Both the position numbers and the translations under genes were made by a program. The notes beneath the pieces were generated by a model that was given only the letters and a program-made list of their open reading frames with translations, was not told the origin of the DNA and made no database searches. DNA of 64,000 nt from Wyeomyia smithii (Eukaryota > Arthropoda > Insecta > Diptera > Culicidae). Location: assembly GCF_029784165.1 (NCBI RefSeq), contig NC_073695.1:244006089-244070088 (forward strand), written 5' to 3'. This document shows positions 24,401-34,817 of the stretch, piece by piece (position 1 is the stretch's first letter; every line of letters begins with the position of its first letter).

Positions 24401-24873
24401 GCAAATTGCTTTTTTCTCCTATCTCTGTCTTGAACTCGATTTGACCCTTACTGCAACAGTAACAAAGAAAAATTGTAGAAAAGTGAGATTAAAGGAGCCA
24501 AAAATCGAAAGTAGACCAGGGTAACGCAATTAAGCATCGAAAGTATCGCAGAGGTTCGAGGCTGGTTGATAAACGAGCAACGGCTACGTCTCAGGGACTG
24601 ATAGTGAAGTGCGGTATTGGATAAATATTAAAATCCTTATTACCTAATCCCACTACAATTCGAATCGAACTTTGTTGATTATGTTAGTGCAGGACTCACT
24701 GGGTAATAAAAATAGAGAATCTAACTTACAAGCATCAAATACCCATTGAAAACCTGTTTAAAAAGTTGAACTTTACCAAAAGAAAAATCAGCATTTTAAC
24801 GTCTTTCAAATTCGTTATCAGTAATACAACCATTAATACGTCCGACGTGGATTACGTCGCAAATCGCGTTTCT
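24401..24873. other. Upstream region of the LRR gene
   Basis: A+T-rich, no transposon motif recognised. No clear kappaB-type or GATA cluster could be picked out by eye, so inducibility cannot be judged. Confidence 0.4.
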
Positions 24874-24881
24874 TATAAATA
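24874..24881 (+). promoter_or_regulatory. TATA box of the LRR-coiled-coil gene
   Basis: TATAAATA. A TCA-type initiator candidate (GTTCTCAACG) lies about 30 bases downstream, near 24904. This gives a 5' untranslated leader of about 110 bases before the ATG at 25015. The spacing is what is expected of an insect core promoter. Confidence 0.6.
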
Positions 24882-25014
24882 ACAGCATATTCTACAAGTT
24901 GTTCTCAACGTGGTTCACATTTCTCTAGTGTAAAGTTCAAACGAAAAGGGAAAGTGTTATTTCAACTGTTGTGTATTCAAAGTGAAGCGGAAAAAAAATT
25001 GTAAAACGGTAGAC

Positions 25015-26287
25015 ATGATGACTTTGGCACCGCTTTTCACCGCAATTCTGTAAGTATAGTTTGTAACGGTTTCGTAATATCCTCATTGATGCACTTTCTT
25101 ACAACAACTTTTCTAGACTGACCTCGCTAACTTCATTTGCCGTCGCTGTTGCAATCAGATATTCAGATGATAGCTTAGACCATACCTGGGAGTCCCCCAA
25201 GTACATAACTCATAACGGCTCGTTCTCAGATCTCGCAAACAAAACAACGATCCTGATTGATTTCGGCAGTCCTTCAAATGAGGATCTTTCGTTACTTCAG
25301 AGTTTTCAGACGAAAAGTTTGAATATTCGTAATGGAAGCATGAGAACAATAACTTTAGCGCCATCGATTAAATTTCTGCATATGTTTTCCTCTTCAGTTG
25401 AACATCTATTAATTGACCCACTTGAAGTAAATTATCAGATTTACTTTTTGAAAATAGTTTATTGCTCACTAAAAAAATACCACAAAATTTGAATCGCTTA
25501 CGATTACTAATTGAATTGGATTTGATTGGGAATCATATCGAATCTATTAATATGGGTCAATTTGATTCTCTTCAGCATTTAGTAGCAATTAGTCTTAACC
25601 GCAATGGAATTAAAACCATACAGACTTCATCAATAATAAGTTTAAAGGTGCTTAAAACTTTCGATCTGAATAATAACAAGTTATCTGAAATAGATATATG
25701 TTTGTGGGATCTGCCTGCCTTGGAATATTTCTCGCTGCATGACAATAAATTAAATTACATCAGTAATTTAAATTCCCAGTTTCCGAAACTGAAAACGCTT
25801 ATCATATACAATAATCCACTTCAGGAGGGATTCAGTGCTGGAAAATATGCAACAAGCTAAAATTACAGTAAAATTTTGGAATGCAGTGACTTGCAATCGA
25901 GGTAGCAACGGTCCAAATTCGATACACAAATGTCCTACAATGCTTGATTTGATTGTGAATTTAAAAAGGCGCATTAATGAGCAGCACGCAATTCTACAGA
26001 ATGCAGCAAACAACGTGGAAGCCAAAATGGGAGAGCAAAATCAAACAATCACAAATCAAGGCGAAAAAATGCAAGCTGACATCGAAAAACAAAACAAGCT
26101 TTTGGAAATACAGCAGAATGCAATAAGTAACATGGAATTCCTAATTCGAGCGCAAAATGAAACGAGCGTCAATCAGGAAAAAAATCTACGAAACCAAAGT
26201 GAAATGATTACAAATCTTAGAGCTACGTTGGATGATATGATAGAGGCTTTCTATAGATATCTACTTGAACATGATCGCGATGAGTAG
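25015..26287 (+). CDS. Secreted LRR and coiled-coil protein, LRIM/APL1-like; frame broken twice
   Basis: Two exons: 25015-25049 and 25117-26287, with a 67-bp intron (donor GTAAGT at 25050, acceptor TTCTAG ending 25116). The product would be about 400 residues. It starts MMTLAPLFTAILLTSLTSFA, a good signal peptide. At least five leucine-rich repeats follow (25390-25810), for example LIELDLIGNHIESI, LVAISLNRNGIKTI, LKTFDLNNNKLSEI and LEYFSLHDNKLNYI. Then comes a cysteine pair (TCNRG...HKCP, about 25890-25935) and a Gln/Asn-rich coiled coil to the stop (about 25940-26280). Signal peptide, LRRs, cysteine segment and coiled coil in this order is the layout of mosquito LRIM/APL1 proteins, which act in haemolymph with TEP1-type complement factors; membership is inferred. 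Two frame changes are needed: one base short at the A7 run 25471-25477, and one base extra near the GGG at 25827-25829. Both fit run-length error or recent decay. No transposon motif occurs inside. Confidence 0.7.
25050..25116 (+). other. Intron 1 of the LRR gene
   Basis: 67 bp, GTAAGT...TTTTCTAG, with a pyrimidine-rich 3' end. The position just after the signal-peptide start and the short length are common in mosquito genes. The exon 1 frame (phase 2) continues cleanly into exon 2. Confidence 0.75.
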
Positions 26288-26328
26288 AGAAGAAAAATAT
26301 AGTGATTAAGAATTTACCAAACCTTTAA

Positions 26329-26334
26329 AATATA
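26329..26334 (+). terminator. Possible polyadenylation signal (AATATA)
   Basis: A variant hexamer 42 bases after the stop codon of the LRR gene. No AATAAA is nearby before the next mobile element starts at 26555, so the 3' untranslated region should be short. Confidence 0.3.
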
Positions 26335-26869
26335 TTGGAGCCTTTTCTTATGAGAAAATTCCTTATTTGTTCACTATTGTCACATTCGTCTTATCGGCTG
26401 CATATTGAATTTTTGTGTTGGGCAGAATGAGTAACTTGGTTCTATTTTTTATCAAAATGCCCAATTTGCATCTCCCAAATCAGCTACGTAGCAAATGGAA
26501 AACAAAAATCAGACAACCTAGACCTATAATGTCACCAGGGTTAAAATCCAAATACAGTCAAACCTGTTTTTGTGCGAATTTTTTTATGCGGTTATTTTAT
26601 TTGTGCGATTTTTTTTTTGTGCGGTATATAAAAAATGGACCAAATCCGACAAGATTTCCTGCCATTCAGTTTTCCGATCCTAGGAATGAATTTCAACACA
26701 TTACATAAGTGTTGCGTCAAAAAATTACTATTTGAGCCAGTTTGACGAAGGAAAAGTCACGTATAGCTAGCCTACGCAAGATAGCGATTGGAAAGACTAG
26801 TATGTTTAAAAAAGTTACGTTTATCAATCAGATGTTTCAAAATTGTTCTCATAGGTATTTTAAATCGGT

Positions 26870-27161
26870 TGGTAAACGGCTGGGCAATGCGTACCAGCAG
26901 TACACCCGTACTAGTTGGCATAAAATAGACCCCAGTGTGGTCCATAGCATAATGCCCAGGTACTCCTATCCCTACCTCCACGTGGTACCGACTGGGATAC
27001 GAGCAACCAAGGGAAGATCGGTTAACCGGTGGGAACTTGGTCGTATGCTGACAGGGAAGGGGGAGTTGTTCTCCTTGGAGAGCAGCTTGCCTGAGCGTCA
27101 GTTCCCCAGGTCAGGGGCGGCTCAAACAGCGACTGATCCGGAGCGGACGGCTGAACTATGA
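26870..27161 (+). pseudogene. 5' open frame of the RTE-type element
   Basis: The frame is open through the element's 5' region. It reads RSVNRWELGRMLTGKGELF, ESSLPERQFPRSGAAQ and ATDPERTAEL, ending at TGA 27159-27161. It precedes the endonuclease-RT frame in a different phase by only a few bases. It may be a short upstream ORF or just part of the 5' leader that remained open. No nucleic-acid-binding motif is visible. Confidence 0.4.
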
Positions 27162-27162
27162 A

Positions 27163-30100
27163 ATGCGGTGTCTCGCCAGCTACACCCAAGACGGCAGCCC
27201 CGTCGCGAGACTAGGCATCGCAGCCCTAGTAAGGCAGCATGCTGAAAATAAACATACTACGAACAATCCAGAGAATGATACGAATCGGAACAATCGGTAT
27301 AGACCTAGGCAAACGAAAAAGGACAACGATTGGAAACTTGGTACTTGGAATGTTAGGACTTTGCTCGAACCGGCACGCGTGGGCATCTTGGCCAGAAAGC
27401 TACGGAAGGCAAAAGTGGAGGTAGCAGCCATACAAGTGGTGCGGTGGCCTAAAACCGGGGAACGTGAATTCCGGGCGGTCGATCCGACCGCGGGCACTTC
27501 TTTCAAGTATCACATCTACTACAGTGGCGGCGATAGAGCGGAACGGGGCGTCGGTTTCGTACTACTTGGAAACCAAATGAAGCGTGTCATTAGGTGGAGG
27601 CCTATTAATGACCGTCTATGCGTATTGAGGATCAAGGGCAGATTCTTCAATTACAGCCTTATCAACGTGTACGCGCCGACAAACGATAAAACCGATGACG
27701 TAAAGGAGGAGTTTTATGAGCTCCTCGAGAAAACGTATGGAGAGTGCCCACAACACGATATAAAGATCGTCATCGGAGATACGAACGCACAAGTCGGACG
27801 AGAGGAGTTCTTTCGTCCCGTTATTGGTAGGGAAAGCCTTCACTCTACCACCAACGACAACGGCTTGAGGCTAGTGAACTTCGCCGCGGCCAGGGGAATG
27901 ACCATCTGTAGCACCCATTTTGCACGTCTGAATATTCGGAAACACACCTGGAGACACCCCAATGGAGAAGCCTGCTCCCAGATCGACCACATGCTGATCG
28001 ACGGCCGGCACTTCTCAGACGTCATAGATGTGCGGTCCTTTCGAGGGCCAAACATCGACTCGGATCACTATCTCGTGGTAGGCAAGATTCGCGCCCGGTT
28101 GTCCAATGTATTTAAATCGAGATCGGCGAGGAAGATACATCTGGACATCCAGAGGTTATCAGCGGAAGGAGTTGCTGCAGAGTATACTCGGAAAGTTGAT
28201 AGACGGATCGGTGGACCAGCTGGAGAGGACCTGAACGAGCAGTGGAAGCACATCCATGATGCGGTCAGCGAAACAGCGCGAGAGGTGATAGGCATGAGAA
28301 CGGGAACCACGCGTAGTGGGTGGTTTGATGCTGAGTGCCTAGAGGTGACAAAAGAGAAGAATCGACCCTACGCCAACACGTTAGTAGCAGCTAATCGTGT
28401 AACGCGTCAGATGCGGGAGAAATACCGGGAGGCAAGAGCTGCCGAAATGAGGCTTAATCGCCGTAAGAAACGTGAGCACTACGATCGCGTCCTCGCGGAG
28501 GCGGAGAATTGCTTCACCAGGCACGACACGAGGAGCTTCTATAGAACGATCAACGGAATCAGGAACCGGACCGTGCCAGTACCTGCCATGTGCAATGACA
28601 GGGAGGGGAACCTGATTACCGATAAATCGCAGGTGGCCAGGCGTTGGAAGCAACATTTCGAAGTGAACAGGAACAGGATAGAAATTGGGGAGGACGGACA
28701 AGCTGTGGACCCACCAACATTGGACGAGGTGAAGAATGTTCGCAAAGAGCTAAAAAACAACAAAGCCGCTGGGAAGGACGGCTTACCGGCCGAACTTTTC
28801 AAAGTTGGGAGCGAGCGGCTGTGTAGTGCAATTCACCAGATTATCCTAAGGGTATGGTAAACTACCTACGGACTGGTTGGAAGGACTCATGTGCCCTATC
28901 TACAAGAAGGGACATAGACTCGAGTGTAGTAATTATCGAAGCATAACCCTCCTCAATTCCGCTTACAAAATTCTCTCCCGTATCCTGTTCCAACGACTGA
29001 TGCCGTTGCAGGAAGCCTTTGTTGGAGAATACCAATGCGGTTTTCGAGTGGGGCGATCTACAACGGACCAGATGTTCACCTTGAGACAGATCCTCGACAA
29101 GTTTCGAGAACACAACCTGCAGACACATCATCTGTTTATAGACTTTCGAGCGGCGTACGATACAGTGAAACGCAACGAGCTGTGGCAAATAATGCTAGAA
29201 CATGGTTTCCCAACTAAACTGATTAAACTGATACGTGCGACGCTCGACGGTTTCACATCATGCGTCAGGACAGCGGGTGAATTTTCGGACGCGTTTGTGA
29301 CGTTAGATGGTCTGAAGCAAGGTGACGGGCTTTCGAACTTGCTGTTCAACATAGCTTTGGAAGATGCAATACGAAGGGCAGATGTGCAGAGGAGCGGCAC
29401 CAACATCACTAAGTCTCACATGCTTCTGGGCTTTGCGGACGACATTGTTATAATTGGTGTTAACCGTAGAGCAGTTGAGGAGGCCTTTACGGCTCTCAAA
29501 AGGGAAGCTGCGAGAATTGGACTCACCATAAACACTGCCAAAACGAAGTACATGGTGGCGGGCAGAGAGCGTGGTAGTTCTACGGGTGTTGGTGCTGCGG
29601 TGGAGATGGATGGGGATACTTTCGAAGTGGTCGACGAATTTATATATCTTGGTACTCTCGTGACATGTGACAACGAGGTGAGCCGCGAGGTGAAGAGGCG
29701 GATTGCGGCAGCGAATAGGGCTTATCACGGATTGCGTAGCCAGCTTAGGTCCCGTAGCCTACACATCCATACGAAATTTGCGCTCTATAGGACTCTGATC
29801 CTCCCGGTGGCGCTCTACGGACATGAATCGTGGACGTGGAAGGAGGCCGATCGACGAGCGCTTGGAGTATTCGAGTGTAGAATCCTGCGAGGCAGGCAAA
29901 CTAGAGAACGGGGTGTGGCGCAGGCGCATGAATCACGAGCTGTACGAAGTATACAAACACGCTGATATTGTCAAGCTGATGAAACACGGCAGGTTACAGT
30001 GGGCTGGCCATGTAGCACGGATGGCGGATGAGCGACCGGCAAAGATAATATTTAGTAGAGAACCGGATAGAGGCCGACGACTTCGAGGCAGACCGCGCAC

Positions 30101-30212
30101 GCGCTGAATGAGTGCTGTCGACGAGGATGCCAGAGCAGCGGGTGTAAGGGGAGACTGGAGAGTAGCAGCCCAAGACCGAGTTTTGTGGAGACGTATTCTG
30201 GATTCGGCATAG
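27163..30212 (+). pseudogene. AP endonuclease-reverse transcriptase of the RTE-type element, frameshifted
   Basis: Segment 27163-28860 holds the endonuclease: KLGTWNVRTLLEP (about residue 58), IVIGDTNAQVG (about 208), SQIDHMLIDGR and SDHYLVVGK (about 300). The usual QEVRW motif reads QVVRW, so the catalytic Glu is replaced. RT begins with AAGKDGLPAELFK. A small deletion near 28855 shifts the frame; compare RVWSDVELPSDWLEG in the 49-kb copy. RT continues at 28877 with FIDFRAAYDTVKRNELW, GLKQGDGLSNLLFNIALE and GFADDIVIIG. A second deletion near 29890 shifts into a frame with WAGHVARMADERPAKIIF and GRRLRGRPRTR. TGA at 30105 replaces an expected Trp; the frame then runs to TAG at 30210-30212. Target-primed reverse transcription is the family's known mechanism; this copy cannot do it. 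Confidence 0.9.
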
Positions 30213-30417
30213 GATCTTAATGATCTGTCGCCATAAAAGTAAAGTAAAAGTAAGTAAGGTATTTTAAATCAGAATATCCACCGCATAAAAAAAGGTTTTT
30301 TCCATCATGTTGTAGAAACATCGTTTTATAGCTGCACGTGATGTTTCAAATGAGTTATTTTTATGCGATTTATTTCGTGCGGTCCCTATCTCTTGCACAA
30401 AACCAGGTTTGACTATA

Positions 30418-31124
30418 CTATTTTTTAATGAACATGCTCATGTGGATCAATTGAGGAAGGAATTTTGTGAATTTTAGTTCGATTCTTGTTGTTGACCGAT
30501 GATTCCTCTGCATCATCCACAAGTATCAAAAGAAGTGCTAGTGGAAAGCAATCTAGATCCACCGAGGCTGGTGGTGTAATGTTTAATTATACGCATTCGC
30601 GTTCGATGTGGGTGCTGTTTGGTCTCTGGGCATCCGGCTACCAGGAGACGATACATCTGGTATTTTATCATTCTATTTTGTAGGACCGGTATACAAGAAG
30701 AAGATAATTATAAGTTTTCCGTTCCGCGCAAAACAATTGGGTTAATCAAATGAAATTTCTTATTGATCGTCTTAGTAGAATAGAACTCGTTTAAAATTGG
30801 ATAAACTTCCATTTGCATATCCCCGATGTGATAAATAGTACGATTTCACTAGAATTAAACATAATTAAGACCTAAAACCACCACCGTGAGCCAAACACAA
30901 GAAACTGTTAATTTTCCGCACACAAATGGTTATGCGCTATCATACGGTCGAGGTGTGCTGTTGATTAGAACATAACGTGGAAATCCCATTTTTTCTTGCC
31001 TTGGTTTGTATGCGTAATTTTCACATCTATTTTGATGCAAAAACAAATTTCACCGCGTTTGGAGACATTTCACCAATAATGGCGCCATTTTGAATTTTTG
31101 AGAATTCGGAAATTTTCGATGTTT
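30418..31124. other. No gene; A+T-rich flank
   Basis: No repeat or domain recognised, apart from short accidental frames. Confidence 0.4.
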
Positions 31125-31236
31125 TTGCCTTTCTCCTAGAAAGGTATAGCAATCACTTGCAAAACCGAAAGTATAAAAGTGCTGCAAAGGGCCGAATGGC
31201 ATATATCACTCGACTCAGCTCGACGAGCTGAGCATT

Positions 31237-31278
31237 TTCTGTATGTATATATGTGTGTGTATGTGTGTGTATGTGCAG
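31237..31278 (+). repeat. (TATG)/(TG)n microsatellite
   Basis: GTATGTATATATGTGTGTGT followed by ATGTGTGTGTATGTG, inside the composite repeat; a shortened form is at 36984-36995. Confidence 0.85.
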
Positions 31279-32479
31279 ATTTTTATTCTCACTCACTTTT
31301 CTCAGAGATGGCTGGACCGATTTCCATGAAATTAATTGCAAATGAAAGGTCTTGTTGTCTCATAAGATCCTATTAAATTTTATTGTAATCGGATTTTTAG
31401 TTTAGAGGTTATGTCTCAAAATGTAAACCACATGAAACATCATTATCTCCAAAACCTTGCAACCGATTTGAACAAAATTGGTTTCAAATAAACGGGCTAC
31501 CTGAAAAACCCTTAACTTTTGAATTCTACGAAGATTGGACTTGTGGTTCAAAAGTTATGAAAAGAAACGTGTTCTGAAGACTGTTTAATCTCACTCATGT
31601 TTCTCAGAGATGGCTGGACCGATTTTCATAAAATTAGTGTCAAATGGAAGGTCTAATTGACCCATAAGACCCTATTGATTTGTTTTGCAATCGGATCATT
31701 ACTTTGCCTGTTATGTTTAAAAATGTGAAATCCAGCTATGCAAAGGAACATATTCCGAAGACTACTTGGACTAACTCACTTTTCTCAGAGATGGCCGACC
31801 CGATTTCCACAAAATTAGTGTCAAATGAATGGTCTAGCTGCCTCAGAAGACCCTATTGAATTCTACTGTAATTGAACTGTAACTTCGTCTGTAATGTACC
31901 GAAATGTGAAAATCACGAAACTTCATTATCTCAGAAACTACACAACCAATTTGATCAATATTATTATCAGATAAGCGGGCTAGTTAAAGGTTAACTGATG
32001 AATTATGATTGAACACGTGGTTTCAAAGTTTGGCTGCCCTATACCTTCCCATTTAATTGGATTATAATCGAACTTAAGCAACCGTTATGTATAAAATTGT
32101 TAATAAAAAACGAAAGTCTATAATCTTAAAGACTACATGACTTATTTGAACATAACTAGTGTCATACGAACGAGTCATCTCTCAAGCTTACAAATAACAA
32201 ATTTCATAGCAATTTGATATGTGGCTCAAAAGTTATGGGAACTATTAAAACTATACCTGCTTTGATCGATATATGTGGCCTCAAAATAATTCAAATGTGG
32301 TGTCGTACTATTTGAACGTTCCAAATTCATTGATTCCTTGCGATGTGTTTAAAGTCTGCAAATGCACGACGAATCGGCCATAGGATATGATCATAGTCAA
32401 ATAACAAATCGTTTGAAATGATTGTTTTTTTCGAAATGACAACATCCTCGACTTTTGGCTTCTGTACATCGCCTTAATT

Positions 32480-33660
32480 CTGAATATATTTATGTTGGGT
32501 GGTATTCGGTCATTTTCAGCAGATTTTCTGGCATCAATCTGACACCGGAAACATCCATATTGGGAAGTATTTAGTTATTTTGGTTGTTTTTGAGAAACTT
32601 ACAGTGGTCGTCTTTAAATTCAAAATAGTGTCCAGGGTCAATGTTTGGTTTCTATGCATCATCTCGATTACGGAAATATCCATATTGAGTATTATTCGGT
32701 CATTTTCGGCTGTTTCCTAGAAGTTGCCATTCAGCAATTCAAAATGGTGCCTGACGTCAATTATTAGCTCATTGCATCATTCTGGTACCAGAGATACTCA
32801 TATTGGATGCTATTTGGTTATTTTAGGCTGTTTTTCACAAACCGGAAGTCGCCGTCTTAGATTTCAAAATGGTAATAATTTCTAGACTCTGAGCGTCATT
32901 CTGGTTGAAGAAACACCCATATTGGGTGTTATTCGATCATTTTCGGCTGTTTCCAGAAACCAGAAGTTGCCATCCTACAATAATGGTGTCTGTGATAAAT
33001 TTTTAGCTTCTGTGCATCTTTCTGGCTCCGGAGATACTCATATATAATGGGAATCGTCCATTTCAGGCTGTTTTTCAGAAACCGGAAGTTGCCATCTTAC
33101 AACTCAAAATGTTGTCTGAAGTCGATTTGTGGCTCCAGTGCATCATTACGATTCCGGAAATACCCATATTGGGTGGTATTTGGTCGTTTACCGCTGTTTT
33201 TCCGAAACCGGAAGTCGCCATTTGGGATTTCATAATGGCATTTGGAAAAATTTCTTGATTTTGAACGTCATACTGGTTAAAGCAAGATCTCCCAGATGGT
33301 CTCGAGGTACGATACTGGCCTAACAATCCAGTCGTCGTATGTTCGAGTCTCGGCTCGGGAGATACTGTTAGTGTCAGTAGGATCGTAGCGCTAGCCCCGC
33401 AATTGTCCTGTACACTGAACAGTCGGCTGCGAAGTCTGTGTGTAAATAAACAGTTAAAAAGCACTCCTATTGGGTGGTATTTTGTTATTTTCTGCTGTTT
33501 TTCAGAAACCGGAAGTCGCCGGAATTCAAAATGGTATCTGTGGTCAGTTTATACTTCTGTGTATCATTCTAGATCCGAATATTATTATATTGGGTGGAAA
33601 TCGGCCATTTTTGGCTGTTTTCCGGAAACCCGATATTGCCAGTTGATTACTTCGCGAGAT
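32480..33660 (+). repeat. Tandem array of the ~120-bp repeat, forward orientation
   Basis: Units contain CCATATTGGGTGGTATTTGG, TCATTTTCGGCTGTTT, CAGAAACCGGAAGTCGCCAT, TTCAAAATGGTGTCTG and GTGCATCATTCTGGTTCCGG. Starts near 32503, 32690, 32810, 32928, 33050 and 33177 give spacings of about 117-127 bp, with one longer gap. A SINE interrupts the array at 33287-33449. Confidence 0.85.
33287..33449 (+). mobile_element. tRNA-derived SINE, intact tRNA-like head
   Basis: Bases 33287-33363 can fold as a tRNA. ATCTCCC and GGGAGAT make a perfect 7-bp acceptor stem. A D-arm carries TGGTCTCGAGG (A box). CTGG/CCAG brackets a CTAACAA loop with AAC at 33322-33324. The B-box-like GTTCGAGTCTC is at 33341-33351. 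The AAC loop matches tRNA-Val(AAC) in form, so a valine tRNA ancestor is a reasonable inference. The body is shared with 18997-19132. The flanks GTTAAAGCA (left) and GTTAAAAAGCA (right) look like a slightly altered target duplication in the 120-bp repeat. Confidence 0.85.
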
Positions 33661-33870
33661 GTGCAGAAATTTGTGTTTCATTTGTATGGGACCCCTCCCT
33701 TCCAGAACAGGAAGGGGTCTCAAACTATCATAGGAACCTTTATCGGCACCAAAAACCTCTACATACAAATTTTCACGTCGATCGGTTCGATAGTATTCGA
33801 GCCTTTATGGATCAGACAGACAGACCGGACTGCATTTTTATATGTATGGATTACAACAGCAATTTTTTAG
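33650..33870 (+). repeat. Dispersed repeat with inverted CCCCTCCC...GGGAGGGG hairpin
   Basis: GGGACCCCTCCCTTCCAGAA is followed by AGGAAGGGGTCTCAAACTAT, then ACCAAAAACCTCTACATACA and AATTTTCACGTCGATCGGTT, ending in CAGACAGACAGACC. The same sequence, inverted, is at 60060-60290. A short stem (CCCCTCCCTTCC with GGAAGGGG) is evident. It is noncoding. Confidence 0.75.
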
Positions 33871-33985
33871 AACCTTCAAAATGAATATACATTTATTGGA
33901 TTGAAGCGTTCATATAAATCTATTTTTGCAAATAATAAGTTTGAATGAGAAAGGCTGGGTCTGACCGCTAGGTGGATTAATTTAG

Positions 33986-34330
33986 GTTTTTGACGTCATT
34001 TCGCCAAACCATGCCAAAACTGTTTTCGTAGAATCACCGTTTTGATGGCAGTGTTTGTCTTATTTGGGATCAGTTTTTTTTAGATGCGTATAAAAATGCT
34101 ATTATTTGTACAAACTCTTAGAATTTTGATGTTTGGTTTCAAAAAAAAAATGGTGTCGACATCGAGAATTTTCAATAACTGAATATTTCAAAATGGCGCC
34201 ATTATTGCACCTTAAGATGAAATGTATCCGAACTCGGGAAAATGTGTTTTGCATCAAAATACATAAAAACGTACATACAAACCAATGCAATAAAAATATT
34301 GCACGGTGCTATATATGATTCGATTACCGT
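33986..34330. other. A+T-rich spacer, nothing recognised
   Basis: No supported feature between the two tandem arrays. Confidence 0.4.
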
Positions 34331-34339
34331 AAGCCGGGG

Positions 34340-34809
34340 TAAGATCGTGTCTTTCAAACCAAGTTATTTTCGTTGTTTTCCAGAAACTGAAAGTGGTCAT
34401 TTTCGAATTCAAGATGGTGTCCAGGGTCAATGCTTGGCTTCTATACATTGTTTCGGTTACGGAAATATTCATAGGTAGTAGTATTCGGCTGTTTCCCAGA
34501 AGTTGCCATCTTACAATTCAAAATGGTGTCTGAAGTCAATTTTTAGCTCCATGCATCATTCTGGTTAAAGAAACACCCATATTGGGTGGTATTTGGTCAT
34601 TTTCGGCACTTCCCCATTCACCGGAAATCGTCATCTTACAATTCATATTGTTGTCTGAGGTCGATTTGTAGCTACAGTGCATCATAACAATTCCGGAAAT
34701 ACCCATATTTGGTCATTTGCCGCTGTTTTTCAGAAACCGGAAGTTACCATCTTGGATTTCAAAATGGCATTTGGAGACGATTTCTAGCCTCTGAGCGTCA
34801 TTCTGGTTA
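34340..34809 (+). repeat. ~120-bp tandem repeat, second forward array (left of the hAT insertion)
   Basis: Three to four units with the same blocks as 32480-33660. The array is interrupted at 34818 by the hAT-type element and resumes at 36256-36360, where the unit continues in register. Confidence 0.8.
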
Positions 34810-34817
34810 GAAAACAC

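Larger units (their letters stand above)
26867..30257 (+). mobile_element. RTE-type non-LTR retrotransposon, near full length, 13-bp target duplication
   Basis: GGTATTTTAAATC occurs directly before (26854-26866) and after (30258-30270) the element, defining a 3,391-bp insertion. The 3' end is not poly(A) but a short degenerate repeat (AAAGTAAAGTAAAAGTAAGTAA), a trait of RTE-clade elements. Content in order: 5' region, AP-type endonuclease, reverse transcriptase, conserved basic C-terminus. A second copy of the same family is split between 44262-45424 and 48940-50645 on the minus strand; its junctions line up with this copy. Coding damage (two frame disruptions, one nonsense codon, one altered endonuclease residue) shows it is inactive, but the intact target duplication suggests a relatively young insertion. 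Confidence 0.9.
26555..30415. mobile_element. TA-flanked Tc1/mariner-type MITE, split by the RTE element
   Basis: CAGTCAAACCTGTTTTTGTG at 26555 is mirrored by a segment ending CCAGGTTTGACTA at 30415. TA dinucleotides flank both ends (26553-26554, 30416-30417). Further inward, TTATGCGGTTATTTTATTTG on the left corresponds to TTATGCGATTTATTTCGTGC on the right. Removing the 3,404 bases of RTE plus its duplicated site leaves a noncoding element of about 457 bp, a normal MITE size. Confidence 0.75.
31125..33985 (+). repeat. Composite interspersed repeat, about 2.9 kb (copy 1)
   Basis: It starts TTTGCCTTTCTCCTAGAAAGG near 31127 and ends TGAGAAAGGCTGGGTCTGACC near 33945. GCCTTTCTC is therefore inverted at the two ends, suggesting a DNA-transposon outline. 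Contents in order: a (TG/TATG)n microsatellite; a 1-kb block with recurring TTTCTCAGAGATGGCTGGACCGAT phrases (three to four internal copies about 300-340 bp apart); the 120-bp tandem repeat; a SINE insertion; and a block ending in CAGACAGACAGACC. No protein-coding capacity. The 1-kb block is duplicated at 36980-37990. Confidence 0.65.

Noticed and set aside
26415..26708. 97-codon + frame after the LRR gene, as a further exon
   Set aside because: It runs into the terminal repeat of the TA-flanked MITE and is dominated by its T-rich end.
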